Assembly: GCA_028288485.1 (NCBI GenBank)
Contig: JAQBNO010000163.1
Span: 1-64,000 of the forward strand
DNA: 64,000 nt
Direction of reading: 5' to 3'
Origin: Segetibacter sp.
GTDB taxonomy: Bacteria > Bacteroidota > Bacteroidia > Chitinophagales > Chitinophagaceae
A program made the position numbers and the translations under genes. The notes under the pieces were generated by a model. The model searched no databases and was not told the DNA's origin. It saw nothing but the letters and a program-made list of their open reading frames with translations. Of the stretch, positions 62,377 through 64,000 are shown piece by piece (position 1 is the first letter of the stretch; the number at the start of each line of letters is the position of its first letter).

Positions 62377-62804
62377 GAATCTTAGTGCTCCCTAATCTTG
62401 TTGTGATACATCTGACACTGCTTGTGCCCATGCCGTTAATAAAATTACAATTGAGACTGACAAAATAACTGTAGTTATTGTGAAGCTGTGACGAATAATG
62501 GTAAGAGAATCAATATTCGATTTTGACTGATACCACTATCAACCCTTTCAACTGCTTCAAATTTTAAAACGCGTGAAGCTTTTAGATTTAATTTTTAATA
62601 CAGGCATTAGACTTTCATAGCCTCGTCGCTGCTTTCGATACATCGGAACAGTTCAAATTTTTATTATGAATTGAGCTAAGTGCAGCAGTTTTTACCCTGA
62701 GCTTGCCGAAGGGTACCCTAAGCAAAGCCGAAAGGTCGCAATCACTTCATCTGCAAAACAAGAAGCATCTTTAGCCTTAGTTGCCCCGATAATCAAATTG
62801 CCTT
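62377..62804. other. Gap with stem-loop/repeat element
   Basis: The element at 62629-62756 occupies the second half. The first part shows nothing. Confidence 0.5.
62629..62756. repeat. Second copy of the stem-loop/GCCGAAGGGT element
   Basis: TCGCTGCTTTCGATAC, CAGTTCAAATTTTT, two diverged units (CCTGAGCTTGCCGAAGGGT and CCTAAGCAAAGCCGAAAGGT) and the tail CGCAATCACTTCATCTGCA follow the order of the element at 59633-59760. Confidence 0.6.
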
Positions 62805-64000
62805 ATGCGAAATACAATTATTCTATTTTTCCTTCTCCTCTGTTCTTGTTCCGATGCCCAGCAATTGGTCGATCTCTCAAAGTATAACGCAGAAAACGGA
62901 ACAAAGGTGGCCGTGAATGGAAATATAATAACCATTACCTGGCCCGTGAGCAAAGCTGAAAATGGAAGACTCCTAATTGATCTTGAAAAGGATAAACCAA
63001 TTTTTAAAAGCATAGAATTAAGCAATCAAGGATCTTTTAAAAAAATTTCTCAAAACCTTGATCCTGCTTTTATATTAACGATAGGCAAAAGGGACCTTGT
63101 TTCTCAAAACGGGTGGAACATATTTTTTGATAAGGTTCCCAGTAAACCGCATCAATCATATAACATCGAATTCAATAAAAAAAATGCTGCTGTAACATCT
63201 TCTGGTTCACGAACAATTGTTAGGATTGGAGAAATGCAGTCAGCATCTTTCAAAGGAGCACTGGAAATAACTTTATATAACAGGAGCCCTTTATTTAATA
63301 TAGCCGCTGTAATGTCTACAGATATTGATTCCACCGCCATTTTGTACGATGCAGGCCTCACAACTAAAAGCGCCGATTGGAACAGTATTGCGTGGTCCGA
63401 TACAAAAGACCGGTTGCAAACTACCAGGGCAAACCAAAATGATACAAGCAAAAATATTGAAGTCAAATACCGGGCTGTAATTGGTGAAACTGACGGGGGA
63501 AGCCTTGCCGTTTTTCCTGCACCTCATCAATATTTTTACCCGCTTGATGAAGCTTTTAACCTCAGGTTTGTTTGGTACGGAAGTAACTACAGGAAGATGA
63601 TCCCGCAGTTCGGACTTGGGATCCGGCAAGACCTGTATGGCGACCGGCGTTTTGTTCCATGGTTTAACGCACCACCCCAAACCTCGCAACGCTTAAATTT
63701 CTTTTGCCTGTTAAGTAGCCACAAGGCAGCAACTGCTTTGGAAGAGGTGAAAAAATTTACGCATAGTGATAAATATGTTTCGCTTCCCGGTTATAAAACA
63801 ATGTCGAGCCATTTTCACAACGAATATGTTATGAAACACCTCCTGGCCAAAAAGCCTGCAGAGGCAAACCCCGGCTTCATGAAAGTTTTTAAAGCCAGTG
63901 GTATTGATATCGTTCACCTGGGCGAGTTTCATTACACCGCCCATCCAAAGGGACCGGATTCGACTCGGTTACTCGAGCTTAAAACGCTATTCGACATGTG
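62805..64000 (+). CDS. Large secreted protein of unknown function (3' end outside window)
   Basis: From ATG 62805 the frame is open to the window end (398 codons). It begins with a signal of lipoprotein type (MRNTIILFFLLLCSCSDAQ; a Cys pair may be the lipobox). The next 300 residues are beta-rich (VDLSKYNAENGTKVAVNGN, ALEITLYNRSPLFNIAAVMS). Then come a segment SLPGYKTMSSHFHNEYVMKH and GIDIVHLGEFHYTAHPKGPD with several histidines that could bind metal. I recognise no named family. It lies 428 bases after the ThuA-like gene. Confidence 0.75.
   Translation, partial: MRNTIILFFLLLCSCSDAQQLVDLSKYNAENGTKVAVNGNIITITWPVSKAENGRLLIDLEKDKPIFKSIELSNQGSFKKISQNLDPAFILTIGKRDLVSQNGWNIFFDKVPSKPHQSYNIEFNKKNAAVTSSGSRTIVRIGEMQSASFKGALEITLYNRSPLFNIAAVMSTDIDSTAILYDAGLTTKSADWNSIAWSDTKDRLQTTRANQNDTSKNIEVKYRAVIGETDGGSLAVFPAPHQYFYPLDEAFNLRFVWYGSNYRKMIPQFGLGIRQDLYGDRRFVPWFNAPPQTSQRLNFFCLLSSHKAATALEEVKKFTHSDKYVSLPGYKTMSSHFHNEYVMKHLLAKKPAEANPGFMKVFKASGIDIVHLGEFHYTAHPKGPDSTRLLELKTLFDM

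Noticed and set aside
1-64000. tRNA, rRNA, tmRNA, RNase P RNA, CRISPR arrays, prophage or IS transposases
   Set aside because: I looked for the conserved T-loop, CCA-stem, RNase P and direct-repeat patterns and for transposase or integrase proteins and saw none. A covariance-model scan would be needed to exclude small RNAs.

Overview
The window looks like chromosomal DNA of a Bacteroidota member, most likely a Chitinophagaceae-type soil or plant-associated bacterium (family-level placement is my inference). The supporting signs are: a lipidated TamA-type protein (TamL) and a TamB; an Oar-type TonB-dependent receptor; many lipobox or signal-peptide secreted proteins; very few Shine-Dalgarno sequences; one textbook Bacteroidetes promoter (TTTG-N19-TACGTTTG); and a dtxR-type gene whose -7 element TAGATTTG sits inside a palindrome. 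No rRNA, tRNA, CRISPR array, phage or insertion sequence was seen.

Layout. 1-2.1 kb: the 5' part of aroE, coupled to a ComA-type phosphosulfolactate synthase, then a secreted thioredoxin-like protein. 2.6-7.5 kb: tamB. 7.8-12.4 kb: ribBA and a large Oar-type TonB receptor. 12.4-19.3 kb: an amidoligase neighbourhood (esterase, ATP-grasp, YbdK/GCS2 carboxylate-amine ligase, class I glutamine amidotransferase, second ATP-grasp) of unknown product. 19.3-20.3 kb: TlpA-like and HMA-domain secreted proteins. 20.5-37.3 kb: a rhamnogalacturonan/L-rhamnose utilisation locus. 37.7-42.6 kb: a PQQ-type sugar dehydrogenase, a decayed M14 carboxypeptidase, small stress-type proteins and a SpoU methyltransferase. 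42.6-45.8 kb: tamL and truB, convergent and overlapping. 46-50 kb: a decayed gene, then a secreted coiled-coil protein paired with a TPR/beta-barrel protein. 51-57 kb: GNAT, a small lipoprotein, DUF1801, an mntR-mntH pair with a UspA fusion, and a lipoprotein. 57.8-64 kb: a phosphorylase-fold enzyme lacking the PLP lysine, a metallophosphatase, a ThuA-like lipoprotein and the start of a large secreted protein.

The rhamnose locus is the best understood part. GH106, GH28 and GH105 enzymes would release rhamnose and unsaturated galacturonate from rhamnogalacturonan. RhaT imports rhamnose, and RhaM, RhaI and an FGGY kinase convert it to rhamnulose-1-phosphate. The aldolase-dehydrogenase fusion yields DHAP and L-lactate, and LutABC oxidises lactate to pyruvate. 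A divergent GntR-type gene is the probable regulator. No SusC/SusD pair is present.

The intergenic DNA is unusual. It carries a dispersed ~25-bp repeat (core ACAAGWGWGYGACRCAAC) in more than ten copies, a related stem-loop element with a compensatory base change, a GAGCGAAGCCGAAGGGT family, several decayed coding fragments, and a duplicated terminator. The least explained items are the amidoligase cluster, the lysine-less phosphorylase homologue and the 46-50 kb secreted pair.
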